A stretch of DNA of 64,000 bases, taken from the NCBI GenBank assembly GCA_964035015.1, contig OZ036016.1:4666714-4730713 (forward strand), in the 5' to 3' direction. Of the stretch, positions 22,201 through 34,200 are shown piece after piece. Position numbers and translations under genes: made by a program. Numbering within the stretch: position 1 is the first letter of the stretch; each line of letters opens with the position of its first letter. The stretch is from Corallium rubrum. Lineage: Eukaryota > Cnidaria > Anthozoa > Scleralcyonacea > Coralliidae. The notes beneath the pieces are model-generated. The model was given only the letters and a program-made list of their open reading frames with translations, had not been told where the DNA came from and ran no database searches.

Positions 22201-22599
22201 TGCACTAAATAAAATTAAATTGTGAAAACGTTGTTAGCAATGTTAATGCTTAGAACGTGCGGCACGCGTATTCTGGCCAGCGGGTGACTGGCTAAATGTT
22301 TCGAACAAAGTAAACTAATAAGCGTGCGGAAAGTTGTTCTCCGTGAAGACTGCATCAGTTGAGATTTTCCATGGTTGACGACAGTGGAGTGGTTCCTCCA
22401 ACTTGAGAGAACAAGAACTTTTTATGGACAGATTATTTCATTCAAATTTCAGATTACTATAAATATAAATACTAAATAAAAATTAATTAATAATTGTTAC
22501 ACATGTGTTGGTGTCAACTTTATAGTGTGGATTAAGTGTAATCCCATAGGACTTGCATGCTAAAGTTGGTCCTTTTTTAGTTGACCAGAGAGTCCGCTT

Positions 22600-23836
22600 A
22601 GTTCAACTGAGGTCAGCTCAGGTCAGCACAGCTGAGGGCAACTCAGCTCAGTTAAGGTCAGCTGAGGGCAGCTCAGTTCAACTGAGGTCAGCACAGCTGA
22701 GGTCCACTCAGCTCAGCTGAGGGCAGCTCATCATCTGAGGTCTGCTCATCATCTGAGGTCTGCTCTAAGCTCAGCTGAGGTCAGCTCAGCTGAGGGCAGC
22801 TCAGTTCAGCTGAGGTCTGAGGTCAGCATAGCTGAGGTCAGCTAAGCTCAGCTGAGGTCAGCTCAGCTGAGGGCAACTCATCACGTGAGGGCAGCTCAGT
22901 TCAGCTGAGGTCAGCTCAGGTCAGCTCAACCTAGCTGAGGGCAGCTCAGCTCAGTTGAGGGCAGCTCAGCTCAGTTGAGGGCAGCTCAACTCAGCTGAGG
23001 GCAGCTCAGCTCAGGTCAGCTCAGCTCAGCTGAGGCAGCTCAGCTCAGCTGAGGGCAGCTCAGCTCAGCTGAGGGCAGCTCAGCTCAGCTGAGGGCAGCT
23101 CAGCTCAGTTGAGGGCAGCTCAGCTCAGCTCAGGGCAGCTCAGCTCAGCTCAGGGCAGCTCAGCTCAGCTCAGGTCAGCTCAACTCAGCTGAGGGCAGGT
23201 CAGCTCAGGGCAGCTCAGCTCAGGTCAGCTCAGCTCAGCTCAGCTCAGCTCAGCTCAGCTCAGGGCAGCTCAGCTCAGCTGAGGGCAGCTCAGCTCAGCT
23301 CAGGGCAGCTCAGCTCAGCTCAGCTCAGCTGAGGGCAGCTCAGCTCAGCTCAGCTCAGCTGAGGGCAGATCAGCTCAGCTCAACTCAGCTGAGGGCAGCT
23401 CAGGTCAGCTTGGGGCTGGGCAGCTCAGCTCAGGTCAGCTCAACTCAGCTGAGGGCAGCTCAGCTCAGCTCAGCTCAGCTCAGCTCAGCTCAGCTCAGCT
23501 CAGCTGAGGGCAGCTCAGCTCAGCTCAGCTCAGCTCAGCTCAGCTCAGCTCAGCTCAGCTCAGCTCAGCTCAGCTCAGCTCAACTCAGCTGAGGGCAGCT
23601 CAGCTCAGCTCAGCTCAGCTCAGGTCAGCTCAGGGCAGCTCAGCTCAGCTCAGCTCTCAGCTCAGCTCAACTCAGCTGAGGGCAGCTCAGGTCAGCTTGG
23701 GGCAGGGCAGCTCAGCTCAGGTCAGCTCGACTCAGCTGAGGGCAGCTCAGCTCAGGTCAGCTCAACTCAGCTCAGCTCAGTTGAGGGCAGCTCAGCTCAG
23801 TTCAGGTCAGCTGGGGTCAGCTCAGCTCAGCTGAGG
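22600..23836. repeat. CAGCT/GGGCAGCT minisatellite, about 1.24 kb
   Basis: Irregular pentamer and decamer units (CAGCT, CAGCTGAGGG, CAGGT). Encodes SSAQL repeats in open frames only by chance. Confidence 0.96.
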
Positions 23837-23897
23837 ACGGGGCATGAACTCGCAACCTTTCCGAAATGCTCGCCAGACGCTCGAAACACTACGTGTG

Positions 23898-24282
23898 TCA
23901 GAAATACTTGTTGGACCACAAGTCACTTTGTGTCGGTTTAGTTAATTTATATTTTGTGTAAATAACGCAAAAATCCCCGGCCAGCCATCCACGTGCCATG
24001 GACGCAGTAACTATAGACTTTCCCTCTGGAAAACACTTAACGGCGCCTGGCACGCGTGTGTCAATATTCTGGACATCGCTGTGCGGCTGTGGCTCCCCAT
24101 GGGGAGAGAGGCACTTTAATACTAAGGACTCCATGTCGCTCAGGCGTGACGAGATTGTGATTAACGACGCACGTATTGGAATACTCGGGAAAACCTTTGG
24201 ACCGTTTAACTCCACGATACCCACCAACAGTCTGCAGGAAACCTCATTTCACCTCCGTTCACTCGGTGAGTATAGAAAATAA
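23898..24282. other. Overlapping open frames on both strands, unassigned
   Basis: A 94-codon + frame (23998-24282) and a 109-codon minus frame (24227-23898) overlap in non-repetitive, GC-balanced sequence. I recognise neither product, and neither has visible splice partners. Could be a captured gene fragment or chance. Confidence 0.25.
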
Positions 24283-24400
24283 CTAAAGATTACCTCGCAA
24301 TACGCCAACTTTAACACGTACTAATCCAAGACTTCACCAAATTATTGGTGAAATAATTGAAATAAGACAGTTTAGATATATAAACAATGTGTGAACAATC

Positions 24401-24545
24401 GAAATACAGTAAGGTTTGATATACTGTCGAATCTTCGCTCGAAACGTTAGACCCCTATACGTTCTCTGTTTGGGCAGTATATCAAACCTTATACTATATT
24501 TCGATTGTTGCTTCAACACCGCCTACGCAGTACACTGCTTTTATT
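24401..24545. mobile_element. Short palindromic MITE, same family as 1382-1582
   Basis: AATCGAAATACAGTAAGGTT on the left and AACCTTATACTATATTTCGA on the right; CGCTCGAAACGTTAGAC in the centre. The hammerhead-like 5' half is deleted. Confidence 0.75.
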
Positions 24546-25159
24546 TCAAACGATGTATGGTTTTGTATTAACGGTGGGTTTCTACTTCCTGATGAGGTGT
24601 TTCCGCGGGAAGCGAAAAACAAAAACGATACACCAAGATTGTTTTGAATACTTTGTTTTTCGCGGTTTCGCTTTGCGGTTATATACTGTGCGGTCAAACA
24701 AGACATTGTTAATATTCGATTACGGCTTCAGATAAGTGGAATTAAAGCCTATAGTTCTCACTTGTCGTAAAAATCGTAAGAATCGGGGACAATTCTATCT
24801 CCGATTGTCGGTGATTCTTACTGTGTGGTCAAACAAGTCATTGACATTGTTAATATTCGATTATGGCTACAGGCTACAGATAAGTGGAATTAAAGCCTAT
24901 AGCTCTCACTTGGCTTCCTCACTTGGGTACAACTGCAGAATACTCCGCTACATAGCTTTTCACTGTGTAGCCGGCTACGTAGTCACTATGCACTCAAATA
25001 ATAAATACGACTTGCCTCGTTCTTGAAAACCCCGTCATAGCTAAACAATATTTCCTATATAAACAAAAGGATTATTTTTGCAAAACAACAACAATGAATG
25101 ATTTTTACTCCCTAGAGTAATCTCAACACCGTCCTCGTTCTTTATACAACGCCACTTAG

Positions 25160-25287
25160 GCTATGTGCACACGGTAACGTTTCCGAGCGTTTTCGTGTTG
25201 TTTCACGTAATGAGCTGATTGTTCTCGATTCCCTTGAGAACAGTAAACAATACGAAAACGCTTGGAAACTTTACCGTGTGCACATTT
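25160..25287. mobile_element. Foldback MITE (GTGCACACGGTAA ends)
   Basis: TATGTGCACACGGTAACGTTT on the left mirrors AAACTTTACCGTGTGCACAT on the right. A diverged relative is at about 49140-49265. Confidence 0.8.
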
Positions 25288-25439
25288 CACGTCTTCAGGA
25301 CGACGTCGACGGCCAAAAGATGAGAACTGTTGCTTTAAGATTGACTTCAATACTGACACTACAATCATTTTAGCAGTACTGGGGCGTTTTGGAAGTCATT
25401 AAACGTGGCGGGGTATGGAGAATGGGGATTTTTCCTGCC

Positions 25440-25945
25440 CCCGGTTGTCCATAAAGGCCCATTTCCACTCAGGAGAATTTTCCTCGGACAGGAATTTAAG
25501 GCCCATTTCCACTCAGGAGAATTTTCCTTGGACAGGACATTTTCTTTTGTCTCAAACTCATTAGTTCTGCCCAAGAGCTCACAAGACAAAGGGAAATTTC
25601 CTTTTATTAAAGGCTAGTTTCCACTCAGGAAAATTGTCCGCAGGATAGGACCGGACAGGAAAGTTTCTTTTGTGTTAAGGTCATTAGCTCCGACAGAGAG
25701 CTCACAAGACAAAGAAAACTTCCCTGCCCGTTCCAATCCTGCGGATAATTTTTCTGAGTGGAAACTAGCCTTTTATAAGGCTAGTTTCCACTCAGGAAAA
25801 TCTTCCTCAGGACCGGAACGTATACAGGGAAGTTTTCTTTGTCTTGTGAGCTCTCTGTCGGAGCTAATGACTTTAACACAAAGGAAACTTTCCTGTCCGG
25901 TCCTATCCTGCGGACAATTTTCCTGAGTGGAAACTAGCCTCAAGA
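25440..25945. mobile_element. Cluster of TTAA-type foldback MITEs (TTTCCACTCAGG family)
   Basis: At least three elements with ends AAGGCTAGTTTCCACTCAGG or AAGGCCCATTTCCACTCAGG and mirrored termini, centred on GAGCTCACAAGACAAAG. Confidence 0.85.
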
Positions 25946-26079
25946 ACTAAGAATCCCCGATCGTCGGCGACCGTCTGGGATGCATTTTCCAAATAGAAAT
26001 GATTACGATTCTTGCGATGCTTCCGGTCAGATCGGCGACTGTCTGAGACGTTACTTCAACCGTGTTCACATTTGTACCG

Positions 26080-26500
26080 GGCCAGCTCCGCTAGTCGGGA
26101 TTCGCGCGTTCTTGTTATTTCATATTAAAAAAGACTTTGTGTTCATATGGGAAGCAAGCCAGCTCGGCTATAGGTGAGATCCCACTTGAGCTAGGCGGGA
26201 TCCCGGTGAAGTGGGATGAAAATTTTCCATACGAACACAAACTTGTCGGGCTGGCCAGGTGAACTGGACCGCAAAACAAGATTTCAATCAACTTTAAGAT
26301 GCTATTACATCTAAACTAAACTTATTCTTTATAGCAAATTTATTTTATGCAAGTTTTAAAGCCACAGTAAGGTCCTAACAAAACGAGCCAGCCCGATCAG
26401 CTGGGCTAGCCCAGCTCATATGAACAGCCCCTAAAATTCATCCTGGCTAGCTGGGCTGGTAAAATTCATCCTGGCTAGCTGGGCTGGTAAAATTCATCCC
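26080..26500. mobile_element. Degenerate foldback (CATATGAAC / AGCTGGGCTAGCC type)
   Basis: GTTCATATGGGAAGCAAGCC on the left and CCCAGCTCATATGAACAGCC on the right; a 29-bp direct duplication containing AAAATTCATCCTGGCTAGCT follows at 26433-26490. Confidence 0.55.
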
Positions 26501-26774
26501 GGGCCCTAACAAGTTCTCTGCGTGTCCATACACGCTCATATATGTCATGAGTATAAGAGGGATTAGAACGAGTATAAGAGATCAAAACCAGATGACTGAC
26601 AGTTGTGAGAAAAAATTGACGAATATTTCTCTTCACGGAATTTAAAGATATTTAAAATCACTCAGTGACCCAGAAATTTGTTTTTCCTTTATTTTTATTG
26701 GAATGGTCGGTTTTGTGGCTGTTGTAACTTATCTCGGCTACATAATCAGGAATGTATAATGTAAATTTCTCTAT

Positions 26775-27082
26775 ATACAGTGTGTATCAAAAAAATTCGA
26801 ACCCTTAGAAAATGAATTAGCATTCGTTTCAAACAACCTATTGTAGTAGTTTGAAAGCCCTAAGCACTTCGCTGAACCCACAGGTGCGTAAAACACACGG
26901 TCTTATACACCTGGGAAATTAAGATAACTTGAAGTGTATGCATGGCTAACTTATGTGCTGATTAATTTATAACTCGGCGCTTTTAGGGCTTTCAAACTGC
27001 TACAATAGGTTGTTTGAAAATTCTTTTCAATTTATTCTAATTCATTTTCTAAGGGTTCGAATTTTTTTGATACACACTGTGT
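26775..27082. mobile_element. Foldback MITE with long near-perfect ends
   Basis: ACAGTGTGTATCAAAAAAAT at the left end is mirrored exactly at the right, and the match continues through TTCGAACCCTTAGAAAATGA. Inner inverted match CAACCTATTGTAGTAGTTTG. About 308 bp. Confidence 0.85.
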
Positions 27083-27089
27083 AATTATG

Positions 27090-27720
27090 TTATGAATAAA
27101 TGTACATTATATAGTAATAATCTAGCAGTAAAAAGACTCATTTCTTTCAATCAATTAAAAGTATAGTGATCTTGAATTAAGCAGTTTAAAGGCACAGCCT
27201 CAGGTATTAAATTACCGCTTAATTACTAGTTTTGCACCAGACAAAAATTATATTTGTGTGCAAAGGAAAGGAATAATATTCATAAAACGTTAAAATAGTA
27301 AGTCATTAGTGCATTTTCTTACGGACTGTTTAGTCCAAGTTTTGATGTGTGTGATATTCACGATAACTTTAATCATGTGAACTTGAATTTGCCCACGAAG
27401 TTTTTCAGGTTTGCGTCATGATGACACTGAGCCCTTAATTTAATTGTTCCCTCGGATTAGCTGCGACAATCTCGCAAGGCAAGGGACCTTTAAGCCCTAA
27501 TCAAACGCGAACACAAGTCATCGCAAGTTGGCAGTCACGCTATCTCAACCAGCTGCTCTGAATAATTTCCTGAAAATATCATGTACCGTGACAAAGTTAA
27601 AACTTGTTTAAAACACTCATGAAACCTTTATTTTGTTAATTTGGGTGTTCGAACGACCGCCACAGAAATTCGTGACTGCCAACTTGCGTTCTTGTTTGAT
27701 TAGAGCTTAAGTGTAAAAAA
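27090..27720. other. Intergenic sequence, nothing recognised
   Basis: No open frame longer than 60 codons and no clear repeat structure. Confidence 0.45.
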
Positions 27721-27729
27721 CTAGAGTTG

Positions 27730-27825
27730 CATAAAGTGAAAAAGTGGTAAAATGTCCAGATTATAGATTCAGTAACGAAATACTAATGTTTCAAGCGGAG
27801 CCCTTCATCAGAGTAAATTAAATTC
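27730..27825 (-). repeat. Single unit of the 120-bp satellite family
   Basis: Contains ATACTAATGTTTCAAGCGGA and CCCTTCATCAGAGTAAA. Its minus strand keeps stem I (TACT/AGTA) and the CTGATGA core, but the tetranucleotide is ACAT. Confidence 0.8.
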
Positions 27826-28199
27826 TTGAATGGCAATTTACAAAAATTATAAATTGAAAAACTCGATATTTTTTAGCGAGTTTATATTTAGTTCATAAAA
27901 CTAGCAAAAAAAACGTTACAAGTTGTGAAGAACATTAATTGCTATGGGCTGAAACTTCTTTGTTGTCTGAAAAGTTAAGCGCCATTTTCTAGGACGACGC
28001 TGGTGGTTAAAAAGCAAGACAAATTTTACAATTTAGAGAAGTCACGGTTAACTATTATATTTGATATCTGAAGCTAGTTTAATGACTTACAAAATGCGCC
28101 CCAGTATTGCTAAAATGATTGTAGTGTCAGTATTGAAGTCAATCTCAAGCAACAGTTCTCATATTTTGGCCGTCCACATCGTCCTGAAGACGTGTTAAT

Positions 28200-28653
28200 G
28201 CTCTAAAGGCCCATTTCCACTCAGGAAAATTTTCTTTGGACAGGACATTTTCTTTTGTCTCAAACTCATTAGTTCTGCCCAAGAGCTCACAAGACAAAGG
28301 GAAATTTCCTGTCCGAGGAAAATTCTCCTGAGTGGAAATGGGCCTTAAAGGCTAGTTTCCACTCAGGAAAATTTTCCGCAGGATAGTAACGGACAGGAAA
28401 GCTTCCTTTGTGTTAAAGTCATTAGTTCCGACCGAGAGCTCACAAGACAAAGAAAACGTTCCTGTCCGTTCCGGTCCTGAGGAAAATTTTCCTGACTGGA
28501 AACTAGCCTTAAAGGCTCATTTCCACTCAGGAAAATTTTCCTCGGACAGGACATTTTCTTTTGTCTCAAACTCATTAGTTCTGCCCAAGAGCTCACAAGA
28601 CAAAGGGAAATTTCCTGTCCGAGGAAAATTCTCCTGAGTGGAAATGGGCCTTA
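28200..28653. mobile_element. TTAA-linked foldback MITE cluster (TTTCCACTCAGG family)
   Basis: Three elements in a row joined at TTAA (near 28345, 28511, 28651). Termini read AAGGCTAGTTTCCACTCAGG or AAGGCTCATTTCCACTCAGG and mirrored copies. Confidence 0.85.
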
Positions 28654-28799
28654 AGTGGCGTTGTATGAAGAACGAGGACGGTGTTGGGATTGCTCTTGGG
28701 ACTAAAAATTATTCATTCTCTTTGTTTTGCAAAAATAATTCTTTTGTTTAAAGGACGGCGTCGTGAGGTTGACGTCGTAGATTTTAAAGTCCCTTTTAT

Positions 28800-29810
28800 A
28801 GCGGTGAGACGGGAGAGGAGAAAGAAAACAACTGGTAAGAAGAAGTTCTATGATTGATCAAACCGCCCCAATAAAATTCTAGCTAGTTCAGAACATGTTC
28901 ACCATCTCTGATTGGATAATCCTCAAACAGGGTTTTGATTGGCTAGACAAATAAAAAGTCTAGCCAATCATAACCCTGTTTGAGAATTATCCAATTAGAC
29001 CCCGTTTACACTACAGCAAAAGTTTCCGGATTCACATTGTTTTTCATCCTCATGGGAATAAAAAACAATGTGAATCCGGTGTATGGGAATCTAGTGTAAA
29101 CGTAGACTTGCTCCAAGTCTGCCTCTTGTTGTTTCGAGACGGGTTTGTTTCGAGATGGGTTATGTTTTGATTTAAAGGTGTACGTGTGAAAAGTGGCGAC
29201 GCGGGCGAGCAAAATGGCGAATATAAAAGGCGGTCAGCCACGGGAAGAAAAGCGGGCGAGAGAAAAACCCGCGGGCGGAAAACCCGCGGGCGGAGGAAAA
29301 AGGAGGGCGGGAGAGGCAGACTTGTTTCCCTTGCAGCGCGCCAAATTTACCGGTTGAGTTTTCAACCGGAGGCGTGGCCTATTGCTCATTGGGAAATAAT
29401 CGATTATCAGTGACATCACGTGAAGGTCAGTGGAACAACATGTGCACAGTAACAAAGTGATCAAGCCCGAAAATGAGATCAATAACACTTGTCAATCAAT
29501 TTTCGCGCCGAATATATAATATGATTCGAATTTCTTTAAGGGAAACAAGTCTGCCTCTCCCTCCCTCCTTTTTCCTCCGCCCGCGGGTTTTCCGCGCGCG
29601 GGTTTTCGCTCGCCCGCTTTTCTTCCCGTGGCCGACCGCCTTTTATCTCGAAACAACAAGAGGCAGACTTGGAGCAAGTCTAGTGTAAACGGGGTCTTAG
29701 AGATGGTGGACACGTTCTGTTCAGCTAGAATTCTATTGAAGCGGTTTGATCAATCATGAAACGGCTTCCTACCAGAGGTTTTCTCTTTTCTCCAGTCTTA
29801 GCACTTACGA
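28800..29810. mobile_element. Nested foldbacks, three levels
   Basis: Outer arms share TTGATCAAACCGC (28856) and GCGGTTTGATCAA (29742). Inside are a small palindrome (28914-28992, AACAGGGTTTTGATTGGCTA) and a larger one (28997-29698) with GACCCCGTTTACACT ends and CG-rich arms (CCCGCGGGCGG). Confidence 0.75.
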
Positions 29811-29851
29811 GAGAGAAAAATTCCAGGAACCAGGGTATCCTTTTTAAGCTA

Positions 29852-30093
29852 TTACTTATAATATACCCAATTCTCTCCTGGCATTACCACCTTATTATAT
29901 ATACAGAACTCACGATCAAGCTCTCGGCAACGCCCTCCGTGGCTCAGTGGTCAGAGCATTGCACTAGAATCGCAAGGTCGTGGGTTCAATTCCTGCCGGA
30001 AGGCCTGTGTAGTTGCATTTTTAGCAACTGGTCCTGGTTTGGTCTTAAAATGTATATATTCTACACTCGAATTTTCCTTCACCCAAATCCTTA
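29852..30093 (+). mobile_element. tRNA-derived SINE, + orientation
   Basis: TCCGTGGCTCAGTGGTCAGA (A box, near 29936) and CGTGGGTTCAATTCCTGCC (B box, near 29978) sit in a tRNA-like arrangement, followed by a tail with GGTTTGGTCTTAAAATGTA and TTTTCCTTCACCCAAATCC. The acceptor stem does not pair well, so it is not a functional tRNA. Confidence 0.8.
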
Positions 30094-30128
30094 GATCCTT
30101 TTTATGACCGTTCACAGCCATATCCCAC

Positions 30129-30419
30129 CATAGTCAATAGAGATATGGTTTGGAGACTCGGCAAACTTCAAAGGGCCTATAATGAGATGTGACTTTATGT
30201 TGAACCGCACCTTACACCGTGCACATCCTTTGTTTTAGGTTTATTAATATTTAAATAGCGCGGTTGAGTGATTGAACTGAAACGTTGCTATTGGACAATT
30301 CGTTCATTATACTAAAATACAATGGGTTCAGAGACCGTGCACAAAAGTGCATAAAGGCGAACAAAAAGATAGACCAAAGACTTTAGCTGAGTTTCCAGAC
30401 CATATCTCGATTGACTATG
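30129..30419. mobile_element. 291-bp MITE directly upstream of GPCR 1
   Basis: Ends CATAGTCAATAGAGATATGG and CCATATCTCGATTGACTATG are inverted. A second copy is at 43484-43784. The right end is 59 bp before the GPCR 1 ATG. Confidence 0.9.
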
Positions 30420-30478
30420 ACAGGACCTAACATGCATTTTGTTTCCATAGCTAAACCAAAGAAAATGAATCCGGGAAG

Positions 30479-31213
30479 ATGAATTCAACTGCTTCCAATA
30501 TCTCGCGAGAAACATGGAACTCGAGTTTGTCGAACAGGAAAGTTCCTAAATTTGACGTCGGATTCCATTCAACACTCATCATAATCGCTCTTTTCATCAT
30601 CTTCGCCAATGGTCTCGTCCTCCTTGTGTTTAAGTCCGCCCGATTATGCCGCAGGCGCTCCAACTACTTCTTAATGAGTTTGGCTATTTCGGATATGACG
30701 ACAGGACTGGTAGCGATACCGCTGAACATATATTGTGAATCTACGATACTTTGGAATGTCTGTTTACTGTCGTACACGACCAATCGTTTCATTGGGATTT
30801 CCACGATAAATCACATCCTACTCCTCACTACTGAAAAATACCTCGCAGTCATGCACCCATTGCGACACAGAAGCCTCCTCACTAAAAAGAACGTCACTAT
30901 CGCCATAGCAACCACATGGCTCCTCTCCTTACTGATCGCTCTCATTCCTCTTCAATGGCTGCTCAGTTTGGGACACGTACAGAATAGATTTACGAAGAGC
31001 CAGGAAAAGAAACAAACCATTCACGAAACCTTCGTCTTCACGTTTTTTTTCGTGCTACCGCTGATCATTATGTTTGCCTGCTATGCACGCTTGCTCAGTA
31101 TCATTGTATCGCATAGCTGGTATCATCGTGACTCGTTGGTCGCTGAACAAACGACGGATTCCACAACAACCCAGCAGCTAGGTATCAGTAGAAACAGAAG
31201 GTTTAAACCAATG
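30479..31213 (+). CDS. GPCR 1 exon 1 (helices 1-5)
   Basis: 245 codons from the N-terminus to the third intracellular loop, ending RRFKPM at a GTAAGTAAG donor. Without splicing the frame would run to 31297 into non-homologous sequence with no helix 6 or 7. Confidence 0.93.
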
Positions 31214-34200
31214 GTAAGTAAGAGTAGGTGTATGGACATCACAGGCGTTCGTTGTGGGTGTCTGCAAACAGATCTCATTTTGCCAGCGGTTCAGTAGATA
31301 TCATGAGTCCAAACCAGCACATTTGTAAATAGTGCTTAAATCCAGTGATGGGTCAGGTTAGTGTATAAGCTAGCCAGTAAACACACTAGTGGGTCAGGTT
31401 AGTGTACAAGCTAGGCAGTAAACACACTAGTGGGTCAGGTTAGCGTATAAGCTAGGCAAGTAAACACACTAGTGAGTCAGGTTAGAGTATAAGCTAAGCA
31501 GTAAACACGCTAGTGGGTCAGGTTAGTGTATAAGCTAGGCAGTAAACACACTAGTGGGTCAGGTTAGTGTATAAGCTAGGCAGTAAACACACTAGTGAGT
31601 CAGGTTAGCGTATAAGCTAGGCAGTAAACACACTAGTGAGTCAGGTTAGCGTATAAGCTAGGCAAGTAAACACACTAGTGAGTCAGGTTAGTGTATAAGC
31701 TAGGCAGTAAACACACTAGTGAGTCAGGTTAGCGTATAAGCTAGGCAGTAAACACACTAGTGGGTCAGGTTAGTGTATAAGCTAGGCAGTAAACACACTA
31801 GTGGGTCAGGTTAGTGTATACGCTAGGCAGTAAACACACTAGTGGGTCCGGTTAGTGTATAAGCTAGGCAGTAAACACACTAGTGGGTCAGGTTAGTGTA
31901 TAAGCTAAGCAGTAAACACACTAGTGGGTCAGGTTAGTGTATAAGCTAGGCAGTAAACACACTAGTGGGTCCGGTTAGTGTATAAGCTAGGCAGTAAACT
32001 CACTAGTGGGTCAGGTTAGTGTATAAGCTAGGCAGTAAACACACTAGTGGGTCAAGTGGGTCAGGTTAGTGTATAATGGCTAGGCAGTAAACACACTAGT
32101 GGGTCAGGTTAGCGTATAAGCTAGGCAGTAAACACACTAGTGGGTCAGGTTAGCGTATAAGCTACAATCTTGGACAATAATGTTGTAACACCCCCTCCCC
32201 CCGATTCAATGTTGACCGAAATGAAACAATGTTGGAATGGAGTTTCATATAACAACATTGAATCGGGGGGAGGGGTTGACTGTTACAACTATTATTGTCC
32301 AAGATTGTCTAAGACCCAATTTTCCTAATTTTGATAAAACAACTAGTTTTTTTATGTTACGGTAGTGATACAGCATTAAAAGATTAGTTTGCATCAAATT
32401 TTCAATATCGAGTATTAAATACCCTCCGTAGTTTGGACATCCAAATTATAAATAACATAATCTCTTCCATGAGCAAAAGAATAACAAATATTAGGGAAAG
32501 GAAAGGCCAGAGATTGAAGTATTGACATGTAGAGTAACACTAAGACGATTGGACATTAAACTATATCTTAAAATTATGTCGGTATTCATTGTGTTTTTAT
32601 AATTTATATAATAAATAGTTATCTGAACCATTCACCAACGGTCTACCACGGTCTACCACGGTCTACCACTACAATATAACAAAATTAATATACATGTAAA
32701 TCCCTTTGAAACCCATGGTAGACCGTGGTAGACCGTGGTAGACCGTTGCATAAGGCGGTATATAGTTGCGCAGGGGAAATTAAACCAACTACTTATGAAT
32801 AAATGTGGCTTTACAAGCATTCTATAAAAGAGGCTTAAGCTTTACACTTATTTATTGAATGATTTCAACCTCTTCCAGATTTCGCTTCGTCTAAACCGCG
32901 TGCGGCAATAGGATAATTTCTCAAATTTCAACGACAAGGTAGCGGCGGGTCTTCTTAGCTTTTGAAGCTTATTAATCTTAATATAAAAATAGTTATATTC
33001 CCATTAACAATTCATTGATACTTGATAGTATTAGCTGGGGAAATAATATTTAAACTTAAATAAAACGTTCTATTATGAAATGTCTATGAAATACACCGTA
33101 CGTGCTTAGTTTTCCCCAATCATCACAATGTTAGATATAGATTCAGTAAGCGGGCTCGGATATCAATCACCCATGCAACGGCTGAAATATGAGCGTCATC
33201 TCTAAACAATAGTAATATTATTAATACATCTCTCTTTCAACAGTTATCCTATCCAAGTTACCAACTCTCACACTTTCTCTCGCAATACTAGTGACGCAGA
33301 TATTATTGAGTGACAAAGAAAGGGCTTCAGGCAGAGAAATATGGCGGAGAAGCGTGCGTAGTAGAGCGCAATCTATACATTTTTAAATGCAAATATCTTT
33401 CTACTAATTGCACGAAACAGTCTCAAACTTCACCATTGTTTATTGACTTTAATTTACAAATAGAAATCATATTTTAGCTGTATTTTATACAATATTAAGA
33501 AAAATCAGTCAAGGACAATCTTGGACAATAATGTTGTAACACCCCCTCCCCCCGATTCAATGTTGACCGAAATGAAACAATGTTGGAATGGAGTTTCATA
33601 TAACAACATTGAATCGGGGGGAGGGGTTGACTGTTACAACTATTATTGTCCAAGATTGTAGGCAGTAAACACACTAGTGGGTCAGGTTAGCGTATAAGCT
33701 AGGCAGTAAACACACTAGTGGCTCAGGTTAGTGTATAAGCTAGGCAGTAAACACACTAGTGGATCAGGTTAGCGTATAAGCTAGGCAGTAAACACACTAG
33801 TGGATCAGGTTAGCGTATAAGCTAGGCAGTAAACACACTAGTGGGTCAGGTTAGCGTATAAGCTAGGCAGTAAACACACTAGTGGGTCAAGTGGGTCAGG
33901 TTAGTGTATAATGGCTAGGCAGTAAACACACTAGTGGGTCAGGTTAGTGTATAATGGCTAGGCAGTAAACACACTAGTGGGTCAGGTTAGCGTATAAGCT
34001 AGGTGGTAAACATCTATTTCATTCTTATTCGTGGTCTTATTCTTCTTTCTATTCAGCTTCTAGTCTTGGCGCTCTTGATCACTTTTATCTTAAGTTGGAG
34101 TTGGTGGTACTTTGGAACTATTCAAAGAGCTAACCGGAAGAAAATTCCCGCCATTTCCCCCCTAGCCAGGTCAATCCTCATCATTGTACGTTTCAGTTCA

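Larger units (their letters stand above)
25061..28755. mobile_element. 3.7-kb unit with long inverted ends, each split by a different insert
   Basis: Left arm blocks 25061-25159 and 25288-25403 are inverted copies of 28654-28755 and 28079-28199. Shared signatures are CAACACCGTCCTCGTTCTT and TGACACTACAATCATTTTAG. The left arm is interrupted at 25160-25287, the right at 28200-28653. No transposase frame is seen between. Confidence 0.72.

Noticed and set aside
22600-23836. True immunoglobulin switch region
   Set aside because: No immunoglobulin genes nearby and the organism appears to be an invertebrate; similarity is of a pentamer repeat only.
29936-30005. Functional tRNA gene
   Set aside because: A and B boxes are present but the acceptor and anticodon stems pair poorly, and a shared repeat tail follows; it is a SINE head.
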